This document shows positions 1 to 9,080 of a stretch of 26,234 nt of DNA, piece by piece. This DNA is from Phallusia fumigata. Lineage: Eukaryota > Chordata > Ascidiacea > Phlebobranchia > Ascidiidae. A program made the translations under genes and the position numbers. Each line of letters begins with the position of its first letter. Position 1 is the stretch's first letter. The notes beneath the pieces are model-generated. The model had not been told where the DNA came from. It did no database searches and worked only from the letters and a program-made list of their open reading frames with translations. Location of the stretch: positions 1 to 26,234 of the forward strand of contig QXVZ01011103.1 of NCBI GenBank assembly GCA_008931825.1, given 5' to 3'.

Positions 1-1497
1 TGAATAGAAAATCCATGCAAACCTTAATTTGTAAGTAGTACTACAAGAAAGTGAATAGAAAACTGTAAACATATGTACACAACTTAGTTAAGGCCTGTTT
101 ACTATTAAGATTTTTATGAAGAAGAATAGAACTTGAAACTCACCAGGGTAGATTCCAATCCATGGCTGTCATCAACTAACTTTCCACCACAGGCCTTACA
201 CTCCATGCTAAATAGCACTAGCACCGTTACGGCAAATCATAGAGAGAAATGTATCTTTCATACTTCTGTTAACAAAAAAATGATTCAAAAGTTGTTTGTG
301 CATCTACAACAGTAAACTTGCATGTTCAGTGACAAATGATTCTCTTTCAATGGAATGCAGCAAGAAACACACAAAGGGTCAAACATAAACATCAATATGT
401 GCAGAATTATAACCAGGGAAGAAAATCTTCACAATTTACCAGGAGGGCAACAACAAGAAATTTTGGGCGAATTATGCCCAACACTTTTACCACCAAACCG
501 TGTGTATAAACAGTTGAACAAGTTTACCCAAAAAGTGCCATGCCATGTAAATATGTATATATACATCTGTATGGTTTAGTGTTTTTCCACAGTTTTAAGT
601 GTTTGCAGTTGGACACCATGTATATCCAGTATACATACACCTGCTTTTAGCATGTTTTGATAAGTCTGCTCAAAGACTAATGTTTAAACTTAAAACAAGC
701 TGTTTTGGCCAATCAGCTGTGCATCATTCCTTAACATCAAAATTACCATACAGAGGATATATAAATGGTAAATTTAAAAGTTCAACCCCTAAATTTGTAT
801 TATTTTTAAACAAAACTCAAATTTTGTTGTTTGTTGCAAAAGTTGCAATAGAAGGGTGGCGTTCACCATATCGCCATTCCAAAAACACCATCACCCAATC
901 TATAAGAGATATATATTGACTACATTATTTTACTTTGGGTCCCATCCGTCTTGTCCGTCTTTTAATGCTAGTAGTAGATTATGTGTTTGTCAAGATACAT
1001 TTCATTTAATCTGTTGAGTTGGTGATTATAAAAATATCTATGAAAATGAAATGACACACCACTGTGGTCAAATCAAACCTCGTAAAGGCTTAGCAGTCCA
1101 ACTTTTGAGCTATATGAACACAGCAATGTTCCACTATGGCATGTTTTACAAACTGTTTAAATTTCATCCAGTTTTAACTGTTTAAATTTCATCCAGTTTT
1201 GACATTTTGATGAATCATCAACATCATATTTTGATGTCATAATGTATTTGAACCAAGGAACATGTGAAGCACAGTGTTGTATTTGATATTAAAGATGGGG
1301 CCAAATGACAGTCTCATGTGTTTCCTAACTTTCCTTGAGCAAGAAACTTCAGCAGCATTGCTCCAACCCAGCAGACCCAGCAGGGTTGACCCACATTGAA
1401 GTCACCAATTTCAAAAAATCAAATGAATAATGATCCCCGAGGATAAAAATGAAACAAACAGTTTGGCACAAACTTTCAACTGTAAAACTAATATATT
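1..1497. other. intergenic, no gene supported
   Basis: AT-rich DNA beyond the 3' end of PIGS. Open frames of 60 to 106 codons occur, but they begin at non-ATG codons or show no recognisable domain or codon-like composition. The only structure I can point to is a perfect 25-bp tandem duplication at 1151-1200 and a phrase at about 940-964 (CCATCC-GTCTTGTCC-GTCTTTT) that resembles the repeat array near 15 kb. The left edge could hold the end of an unseen gene. Confidence 0.5.
1151..1200. repeat. perfect 25-bp tandem duplication
   Basis: The 25-base unit starting AACTGTTTAAATTTCATCC occupies 1151-1175 and is repeated base for base at 1176-1200. It lies in non-coding DNA 3' of PIGS. A recent slippage or duplication event is the simplest explanation. 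Confidence 0.9.
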
Positions 1498-3120
1498 TTA
1501 ATCAGTTTTTGATTTTTTCTCAGAGTCATTATAACCACTTTTGCGACATCTTTGAACAGCATAGCGCAAGGAAATCAATATTGGCAAACTTATTGGAAGA
1601 AACAGTGGAATATAAATTGCAAACTTTTGATCCTCTGGAAAGTACAACAGTTCCAACAGGGTGGGATCAAAAAATGCTGTTTCCGAGGCAATAAATGCTT
1701 TTTTGGAATATGTTATAGCAGACCTCAAATCACCATTTTGAAGTGCTGATTTTGCCTTGACAATTGATTCCACAGCAACATACACCTGAGTGGCAATGTT
1801 GTCATTTATTACAATGTTACTGATCTGATTTAGAAGTTTTGACAATGAGTGCAGGGTGTGGATAGAAGATGCAATATGCTCCACTGTTCTTAGCCTGTAA
1901 AGGTAGTTCAACTCCCAGTCAGCAATATTTTCAAATCCAGCTTCCTCAAACTTTATCTGATCCCCGGTAGATAAATTATTTTGCAAACCAAGAAGAACCC
2001 GAAGATGGGGAATAAATGCACTCATAAATACTTGTGGATCAATCCTAGGCAACTCACTTGCTTCGTCCTTGTTTTTCAAGTTGTAGAACTGCATAGAGCC
2101 CCATCTTGGCACCAAGAATGCATTACTTTTTGAAAGGTCGCCTTTTTCAGTTTTAATGTACAAAGGTGTGAACTTTTTCTCAGTGAGATACACAACAAAG
2201 TTTAGGGTGGGATCTGAAGACACTTGTGATCCTAGACGGCCTTCTATAGGGTTGATGACCAATGACAGCTGCTGCGGGGTAAGGTAGCGATACAAGACCT
2301 TATTTTGCTCGTTCCTTTCTACCTTAGGCCTATATGGAATATCAGTATAGTACAAAATCTGAGATCCAACATGAAAATCAAACAAATGCTTCAGTTTATT
2401 TAACATTGGTGTTAAAAACATTTCAGAGTCCCTTTCCATATCCCAGGTTGCAGATTGAACTTGAGGCTCAGGACAAAGCAATGAAAACAAAAGCTCAAAT
2501 TTGGGATTGGCTTGAACCATTTTAATTAATTTTCTATTGTGTCTCTCTTCGTTGTTGGTTCGGTAAATGTTTCCGACCATGTTATGCAAGAGTGCCTCAT
2601 TGATAATGACTTCTTTTATTGCATCCTTAATGACTGAAGATAATTTACCTATTATATCTTTGTCAGTACTTGGGACAGTACATTTGATATTGCCATCATT
2701 AGCAACCTGCACACCTATTGGATCACCTGATGTTACTATCAACTGAATTGTAAGTGCAGTCAAATTTTCATTTTTCCGTCTTAAACTGTCAAAGCTATAC
2801 AAAAACTTAAGATGACCCTCGATGTCATCATTGAGTGTAAGCTTAAGCACATCGATGAGAATTTCTTCGGCATTGTCAGCATTTTCTGGAACTTTTACCA
2901 ATACTGGAACCTTAACAACTAAACTTTTGTCTTCATACAGAGAAGAGATTTTATCAAATGGTAAAGACGCTCTGTAAACTTCTGTAGTTTTCCACCAAAT
3001 TGGAATTCCAAAGACAATCATTACTATTCCAATGCTAATTGCAGCCCAGGTCTGAGCTTTCATGCTGTTAAAGTCATCAGACAAAAATGTTCTATGCTTT
3101 GGGTTGCCTTTCCCAATCAT
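1498..3120 (-). CDS. PIGS: GPI transamidase subunit PIG-S, intronless
   Basis: PIG-S is a subunit of the ER-membrane GPI transamidase, which cleaves the C-terminal signal of a proprotein and attaches a GPI anchor. It is not the catalytic subunit. From the ATG at 3118-3120 the protein is 540 aa; human PIGS is 555. A first membrane segment (about residues 22-42) runs into the family hallmark IPIWWKTTEVYRASLPF. A second lies near the C-terminus (about 499-518, IYIPLFLPISLPILISL), followed by a short basic tail ending KSKTD, close to the human tail. Other family blocks are DSQILYYA-like (here VGSQILYYTDIP), VINPIEGRLGS, FLVPRWGSMQFYN and AFFDPTLLELLYFPEDQKF. The frame is open 49 codons further upstream, but that extension starts at TTG and looks like 5' leader. 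It is a single exon, divergent from HELQ. An ATTAAA hexamer overlaps the TAA stop. Identity is firm; the start is likely. Confidence 0.95.
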   Translation of the reverse strand: MIGKGNPKHRTFLSDDFNSMKAQTWAAISIGIVMIVFGIPIWWKTTEVYRASLPFDKISSLYEDKSLVVKVPVLVKVPENADNAEEILIDVLKLTLNDDIEGHLKFLYSFDSLRRKNENLTALTIQLIVTSGDPIGVQVANDGNIKCTVPSTDKDIIGKLSSVIKDAIKEVIINEALLHNMVGNIYRTNNEERHNRKLIKMVQANPKFELLFSLLCPEPQVQSATWDMERDSEMFLTPMLNKLKHLFDFHVGSQILYYTDIPYRPKVERNEQNKVLYRYLTPQQLSLVINPIEGRLGSQVSSDPTLNFVVYLTEKKFTPLYIKTEKGDLSKSNAFLVPRWGSMQFYNLKNKDEASELPRIDPQVFMSAFIPHLRVLLGLQNNLSTGDQIKFEEAGFENIADWELNYLYRLRTVEHIASSIHTLHSLSKLLNQISNIVINDNIATQVYVAVESIVKAKSALQNGDLRSAITYSKKAFIASETAFFDPTLLELLYFPEDQKFAIYIPLFLPISLPILISLRYAVQRCRKSGYNDSEKKSKTD

Positions 3121-3134
3121 CACAAGTTTTTTCT
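3121..3134 (-). promoter_or_regulatory. possible trans-splice acceptor of PIGS
   Basis: On the minus strand the sequence upstream of the PIGS ATG reads CTAAAAC then CTACCCAG, followed by 12 bases and the ATG. This has the form of a branch point plus AG acceptor giving a very short leader. It fits spliced-leader trans-splicing or a 5'UTR intron; neither can be proved here. Confidence 0.3.
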
Positions 3135-4474
3135 GGGTAGTTTTAGTAGTATAGTAGTTTAGTTTATTCGCGCTCTTCGAGCAGCTGATAAAATTAAACC
3201 AAAACCCTGCAACTTTTTCGTGGACAATGTTACGCCTAAAATAGCACAAATTAAATATCTTTTGCAAACGTTCTATTTAATAAATGAGAAAAGTTTGTCG
3301 ACCTCATTGAAAGAGGCACTTTGAATTTGGGTAAAAAATGTAGCCAGATTGTAATAAACATAAAGATAACCGAGAATTGTGCAACAATCCGTTGTATACG
3401 AGTGTCAAATAACTAAGCAATATTTATTTCGCAAACACAACTTCAACGTTGAAGTAACGAAAATAAAACAAAGTGTGCGCAAATTACTCAAGCGGAAAAC
3501 ACCAAATGAGCGCAACGTAAAATGTTGAAATGTTTTTTTGTTTTGTAAAATCTGGCGTCATTTATATGATGCTAAATTTGATCCGGACCTAATACGCCCG
3601 TCACGTATCGACTAATCAAAACGAATGTTTCGACGACCACATTATCTCAAAGATGACACAATCACACAACCATTAAAGCGAAAAGTATTTTTACCCTGGT
3701 TTGTTATTGCAAGTATGGTGCGTGTACAATATGAACCAAAACGCACCGCAATTTTACAAAACCTATTTATTCGAGTTAAGTTAAGTTGAGTTTATTTTAC
3801 TTGGTGAAAGAAAACATAGCGATACCACTGCAGTAATCACCAGGCCAGAAATAGTGGCGCAACGTTAAAACGTTATTGAGTCGCAAAAAAGTATAGGACA
3901 CAATTGGTTGATCGAAGTTGCATAAACTCGCTGCAGCTACACCGTATTAATATAACGAATCAGGTTTGGGCCAAAAAGCAAAATTCTACCCGGAACTGAA
4001 CATAAGTAATGAAGTGCGTTTCACGTCTTATAAGGGTTCGTTTAAATACAGACGTGGTAATTGGTCGCTAAAACTTGGTTTCGTAACGTGATGTTCACAC
4101 TTGGATTGGCTCTGGTAACTATAATATTCAAACCACTGCGTTCAAACATAGCAATCTCGAATTATATTCGAAACTCGACGACCAAACCTGATATGTCATA
4201 ATAACCATGTGGTTTTCAACTTTTGCGTTTATATAAAGCGGGTTTCGCTTTCAAGTTTGCGATTTTTTTGTCGGAAAAAGCGCGATCTGAACGCTTTGTT
4301 GTCACGACAGTGTGACGTTTTTGTACATTCTTTTTGACCCGACTATAGGGTGACATTGCTTGTGAAGCAATGAGCAGAACCATGAAAACATTTGCTTTTT
4401 AAAGGTTTTTAGAAATTCGGTAATTGATTTGGCTTCGGGTGTAAAAAATAAAGAAAACTGAGTTCCTGATTGAC

Positions 4475-4521
4475 CTTTGGGACCTGGCCTGCATCGTAAA
4501 ATGACGCAAAGGTGCCCAAAG
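4475..4521. repeat. hairpin-forming repeat with GGCCTGCATCGT core
   Basis: An outer inverted repeat pairs CTTTGGGACCT (4475-4485) with AGGTGCCCAAAG (4510-4521), with one bulged base. An inner imperfect pair, GCATCGT against ATGACGC, flanks an AAA loop. The 24-base core at 4486-4509 recurs at 18127-18150 with one mismatch. Together this suggests a short dispersed palindromic or MITE-like element. The family is not identified. Confidence 0.55.
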
Positions 4522-5716
4522 TATAACAAAAACAGCAAAAAGCAATGGCGAAATATTATGCTTATTGCGAAGCAGATGAATTTGAAAGGTTATTAGAGAG
4601 ATTTGTCCCTGTTTTAACCGTAAATATAGCGGATAGCCGTCATTGGTCCAGTTTTTGAATATTGGTTGCCATCGTTGACTTTAAACTTCACTTTAAGGCT
4701 AGTCGATGACGTCTTAAAAATGGTTTAAATAAAGTCGCATGCAGTACGGTATGGAATCAGTTCATATCAGACAGTTAGCGCCTTCGTGGTCCTCTTGACA
4801 GCAAATATGTATCAATTACCTGAGACAAAATCATTTTCATCTACACGTACCAAGTCTGAAACCACGGCACAATGAACGATCGGCGTTATGCGCGATACAA
4901 ACCGTGCCTATTCAACCATGAAATGTTCCTGTTCCTAAACCTCCATCGTGTTCATGCCAATAGTTCTGACGAAAAAGTATCAAAACTGATTCTGGTTATA
5001 CCGATGTTACGAAAACAAGTCTCCGTTGAAACGTACGTGTTTTGTTACCAAAATTACCAAAACATAACTTGTTTTGAACGAACCCTTATATAATACATGT
5101 GTGCCAAAATTCATAGAAAACATTCAACATCGCTGTATTATTTTCTGTGAATGAGAATGAACCCACAGAAATTACGAAATAGTTTGGTTGTAAATTTCAA
5201 TTATGAAAGTTCTAGAATTATGCTGCGATTGCATTGTAATAGTGTGTTGCAACAAACATATGCACTCCATCGTTAGATTAAATATCGAAGTTCTGAATGG
5301 TATTTTTTCATAATATGTGACATAAGTTGTGATACTTTTTAACAGGATGGGAGCCTTGAATTAATTATTAGGCAAATGACCTGTTGTATAGTTTTTGGCT
5401 AATTGCTTGCAGTTACAAATAAATTTTGGGTCTTTCAAGATGCATGCATATCTGTTATGTGCATGGATTACACATGATGTGTATTCATGAAAGTATCAAG
5501 TTGTTCAATTGTGATAAGTGATAATTGTGATGAAAGTATCCAATATGTTGTTTAATTGTGATAGTCATCATGGCCTAATATTGCCACTGTATTGAATGTG
5601 CATTGTTACAAACTTTGATTGTTGCAATTCAAAATTTTGCTTGTTGGCAATTTGAAAAAGTTTTGTGGATCATTTTCGTCTGAATGAATTTTTATGCCTA
5701 GATGTCATGAACTCAG

Positions 5717-5734
5717 TTGGTAATTAATTCAAAA
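5717..5734 (+). promoter_or_regulatory. possible splice or trans-splice acceptor at the HELQ 5' end
   Basis: ACTCAG ends at 5716, 18 bases before the first in-frame ATG (5735). The ATG has A at -3 (CAAAAATGA). An AG acceptor this close to a start is consistent with a spliced-leader site or the end of a 5'UTR intron. An open TTG codon at 5717 is not taken as the start. Confidence 0.3.
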
Positions 5735-8701
5735 ATGAAGACTAGAAACACACCAAAGCGACTGGGCAAAAAGCAAAGGAAATCAAGCCTTACTCAGCTT
5801 TCGTTGCTAGACAACAAAAAAGAAAATGTCAAGCCTAAAACTGGCATAGCAGTCACTGTGCCACTTATTAACAATGAGTCTTCATTTTCACAAAAACAAG
5901 AAAGTGGGAAATTAAAAAGCAATCATGAAAGGTCTGTCTCACCATCACTGTTTGATCAGGGTGAAAACGATGCTGATTATTTCATGGAAGCTAGCAGTGG
6001 TGAGGAACAGAAACAAAACAGTCATGAAATGAGCATATTACAAGATTCTGTGTTTGACAATGTTGATTTATCATTGCTGGAAAGGCAATGTTTTGCAGCG
6101 GAAACTGAGGAACAGAAACCAGTTTTGACCCAAGTTGCCTTAAAAAGTAAAAGCCCTGAAAGCAAAGGAGCTACATTCCTTCCATTTAAAACTCTGTGTG
6201 ATGATATTGCCACATCTACCCCAAAGAGTGCAAAAGTAGTTTCAAATTTGTCAGATCGAATAAGGCAGAAGTTGCAAAACAATGCACAGGTGTCTCCAAT
6301 GATGAAAGTATTGAAAAAAGGTGACAATTTGCTGATAGATGAGGATGCAGATTTTTATGGTTTGCCAAGTAAAGTAAAAGATCTATTCAAATCTTCAAGG
6401 GGAATTGAAACATTGTATGCTTGGCAACACAAATGTTTGTCAATGGCTGGTGTATTTTCAGGTCAAAACCTGATTTACTCTTTGCCTACCAGTGGTGGAA
6501 AAACATTGGTAGCTGAAATACTGATAATGCGGACAATATTGTGTAAGCATAAAAATGCTGTTTTGGTTGTTCCATTTGTTGCCATAGCACAAGAAAAGGT
6601 ACAGAGCATTGCACTGTTTGCCATGGAGTTTGACTTTCTTGTGGAAGAGTATGCGGGTAGCAAAGGCAGGTTTCCACCAAGAAAAAGGAGATCAAAAAAT
6701 GTCCTTTACATTTGCACCATGGAAAAGGCCAACTCATTGGTAAACTCACTTATCGAGGAGCAAAGGTTGCAGGAGATAGGGTTGTATGTTGTTGATGAGT
6801 TGCATATGCTTGGAGAAGGGGGAAAGCGTGGTGCTACACTGGAATCTATGTTAACAAAAGTCATGTGCCAAAATTCTGACAGCCAGATTATAGGCATGTC
6901 TGCAACAATCGGCAATATTGATGAATTGGCAACTTTTCTTAATGCACACACATTTACTGATGACTTTCGACCTGTTGAATTATCTGAATTTGTTAAAGTG
7001 GACAATCATATTTATGAGGTGGACAGCAGAAAATTAAGAGCTGGGGAAGAACTGACCCATGTCCGTACTGTATTTTCTGAGACTAAAGAAACTGAAAAAG
7101 CAGATTCTGATCAGTTGTCCAACCTTATAAAAGAGGTGGTACCCAAACATTCCTGCTTAGTGTTTTGTCCAACAAAAAAGAATTGTGAAAATGTTGCAGT
7201 ACTGATTTGTAAGCTTTTACCCACAACATATTTTGCTCACAAGGAAAAAGAAAAAATGACACTTTTAAATGAAATGTATTTGCAGTCTGATGGTGCTGTG
7301 TGTCCAATTTTACAAGGTACAATTCCCTATGGTGTTGCTTATCACCACAGTGGCTTAACCTCTGATGAGAGGCAACTAATTGAAAATGCATACAGAAATG
7401 GAGCTATCTCAGTAATTACATGCACTTCAACCCTGGCTGCAGGGGTAAACTTACCAGCCAGAAGAGTCATTATACGATCACCCTATGTTGGCCGATCTTT
7501 TATGAGCTGTGCACAATACAAACAAATGATTGGCCGTGCTGGAAGGGCTGGTATTGATACAAAAGGGGAAAGTTTCTTAATATTTGACAACAGAGACAAG
7601 GAAAAGGTAAAGCATCTGTTGAGTGGACACATTGAGATGTGTTTGAGCAGCATGATGTATGACAATGGCAAAGGTTTTAAAGCTCTGATGTTAAACATGA
7701 TTGGCCTTAAGTTGGTCAAGAGCCAGACTGAAGTTTGTGACTATTTCCAACATTCACTGTTCTCAAAACAAGTTGCCACCATAAAACAAGCCTCACCTGG
7801 TTTGTTGGACTCCATTAGTGAAAAGTCAAGCAATGTTATTAGCAGCATTGTTGAAAAGTCCCTAAAAGAACTGCTGGAATTAAAACTCATATCCAAAACA
7901 GAAAATGGTGGTTTAGACATTTCAACTATAGGTTCTGCTGTGCATAAAGGTTCAGTTGATATTAATATTAGCGAATTACTATTTCATGACTTGGAACATG
8001 GGCTGCATGGATTGGTCCTGGAGAATTATTTGCATTTACTATATCTCGTAACCCCATATGAAGCAGCCTACTCTGTTGAGCCTGACTGGCTGATGTACTT
8101 AAATGAAATGAATAACTTTACCTCTGGTGACGCTAAAGCAGCATCTGCTGTGGGGATTTCTGAACATTATATTGCACTAAAAGCCTCCGGTAGAAATTTA
8201 AGAAAAGCCAAGGTGAATGAAATGGTGTTCAGACGGTTTTATGTTACAATCATGCTGTACCAGCTGTACAAAGGACGCTCGATATGGGATGTTGCGTCAC
8301 AGTTTAATCAGCCAAGAGGTTTTCTGCAGAACCTGTTATCAAGTACAGTGGCCTTTGCCTCAAGCACTTTGCATTTTACTGAAGAAGTAGAGCAGTTTTG
8401 GCCATACACAGCACTCTTCGAAAGAGTGATGAAATCTTTACAATTCAGTACTTCACCAGAACTGACAATGTTAATGGAAATTCCTGGTGTAAAACTTGCT
8501 CGGGCTAAGCAGTTGCACAAACTTGGCTACCACAATCTTCATAAACTTGCCACAGCAACACCAGACATTTTGGTACGTGACATCCAGTACATGTCTTTCA
8601 AGCAGGCACAGCAAATTATTGCTGCGGCCACAGTGCAGAGAAATGAGAAAATCAATACACTTGAGGAGGAAATTCAGGATTTACAGTCATCAGCCAAGTA
8701 G
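5735..8701 (+). CDS. HELQ: helicase POLQ-like, intronless
   Basis: HELQ is a nuclear superfamily 2 (Ski2/Hel308-type) 3'-5' DNA helicase acting in replication-coupled repair, with RAD51 paralogues and FANCD2/I as known partners. The predicted protein is 988 aa from the ATG at 5735; human HELQ is 1101. The first ~190 residues are charged and low-complexity, as in other HELQ proteins. The ATPase core shows Walker A LPTSGGKTLVAE (Lys about 256), Walker B DELH (354-357), motif III GMSAT (about 388-391), YHHSGLTSDERQ, TLAAGVNLPARR and motif VI QMIGRAGRAG (597-606). A winged-helix and ratchet region follows. The C-terminal helix-hairpin-helix part (about 910-970) reads MEIPGVKLARAKQLHKLGY. All key catalytic residues are present, so it looks functional. 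One uninterrupted exon of almost 3 kb is notable because vertebrate HELQ has many introns. BAG3 begins 312 bases downstream on the same strand. Confidence 0.97.
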   Translation: MKTRNTPKRLGKKQRKSSLTQLSLLDNKKENVKPKTGIAVTVPLINNESSFSQKQESGKLKSNHERSVSPSLFDQGENDADYFMEASSGEEQKQNSHEMSILQDSVFDNVDLSLLERQCFAAETEEQKPVLTQVALKSKSPESKGATFLPFKTLCDDIATSTPKSAKVVSNLSDRIRQKLQNNAQVSPMMKVLKKGDNLLIDEDADFYGLPSKVKDLFKSSRGIETLYAWQHKCLSMAGVFSGQNLIYSLPTSGGKTLVAEILIMRTILCKHKNAVLVVPFVAIAQEKVQSIALFAMEFDFLVEEYAGSKGRFPPRKRRSKNVLYICTMEKANSLVNSLIEEQRLQEIGLYVVDELHMLGEGGKRGATLESMLTKVMCQNSDSQIIGMSATIGNIDELATFLNAHTFTDDFRPVELSEFVKVDNHIYEVDSRKLRAGEELTHVRTVFSETKETEKADSDQLSNLIKEVVPKHSCLVFCPTKKNCENVAVLICKLLPTTYFAHKEKEKMTLLNEMYLQSDGAVCPILQGTIPYGVAYHHSGLTSDERQLIENAYRNGAISVITCTSTLAAGVNLPARRVIIRSPYVGRSFMSCAQYKQMIGRAGRAGIDTKGESFLIFDNRDKEKVKHLLSGHIEMCLSSMMYDNGKGFKALMLNMIGLKLVKSQTEVCDYFQHSLFSKQVATIKQASPGLLDSISEKSSNVISSIVEKSLKELLELKLISKTENGGLDISTIGSAVHKGSVDINISELLFHDLEHGLHGLVLENYLHLLYLVTPYEAAYSVEPDWLMYLNEMNNFTSGDAKAASAVGISEHYIALKASGRNLRKAKVNEMVFRRFYVTIMLYQLYKGRSIWDVASQFNQPRGFLQNLLSSTVAFASSTLHFTEEVEQFWPYTALFERVMKSLQFSTSPELTMLMEIPGVKLARAKQLHKLGYHNLHKLATATPDILVRDIQYMSFKQAQQIIAAATVQRNEKINTLEEEIQDLQSSAK

Positions 8702-9013
8702 TATTTTGTCATACTTTTAGGCATATAGTTGTGTTTGTTAGAAATTTGGTTTCGACACTGTGTGTAAAGTTTATTGCATTTTATTGGTTTTACCTGGTAC
8801 TTCCATCTACCATGATCATATTTGCAGCCATATTCAAATCAATTACATTTGCATTAGGTTCAGTATGTGTTGCCAAAGTCAAACTACATTTTCTATTTTT
8901 TTAATATTCAATGCTTTACAGGTGTTGGCACTAGTTTTACTAGAAAATTTTCCTACCTCCATTAAAAAGAAGTTGTACTGTATTGGCTTTGTGAATATTG
9001 AATTTTACTTGCT
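8702..9013 (+). other. HELQ-BAG3 spacer
   Basis: This 312-base spacer separates two genes on one strand. It holds a T-rich tract followed by ATGCTTTACAG ending at 8921, a fair splice or trans-splice acceptor, and ATTAAA at 8961-8966 as the only poly(A)-like hexamer seen. No TATA box is evident. Whether BAG3 has its own promoter here or is co-transcribed with HELQ cannot be decided from sequence. Confidence 0.4.
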
Positions 9014-9080
9014 ATGTCACAATTTCAGCCAGGATATCCCAAACCACCTGATCTACGACTGGATGAACCATTACCTCCAG
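9014..9080 (+). CDS. BAG3: BAG3 exon 1, start of WW domain
   Basis: Starts at ATG 9014 and ends ...LPLPPG-type (EPLPPG) with a split Gly codon (phase 1) before GTTTATAG. If the AATTTCAG ending at 9028 were used as an acceptor, the exon would instead begin at 9029, still in phase, and the true start would lie further upstream. Confidence 0.75.

Larger units (their letters stand above)
3135..5734. other. divergent intergenic region between PIGS and HELQ
   Basis: About 2.6 kb of AT-rich DNA lies between two divergently transcribed genes, so both promoters should be here. I see no convincing TATA box, CpG-rich core or conserved exon. It contains the hairpin element at 4475-4521, a small 37-codon ATG frame at 4545-4658, and an imperfect direct repeat (ATGAAAGTATC...AATTGTGATA) at 5487-5517 and 5530-5564. 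Confidence 0.5.

Noticed and set aside
599-919. 106-codon frame near the left edge
   Set aside because: Non-ATG start in AT-rich DNA, no recognisable domain, no splice or start context supporting it.
3121-3267. 49-codon N-terminal extension of PIGS
   Set aside because: Starts at TTG, has no counterpart in other PIGS proteins and contains a likely acceptor; ATG 3118-3120 fits the family.
5717-5734. Six-codon extension of HELQ
   Set aside because: Begins at TTG directly after an AG acceptor; the ATG at 5735 has a good context.
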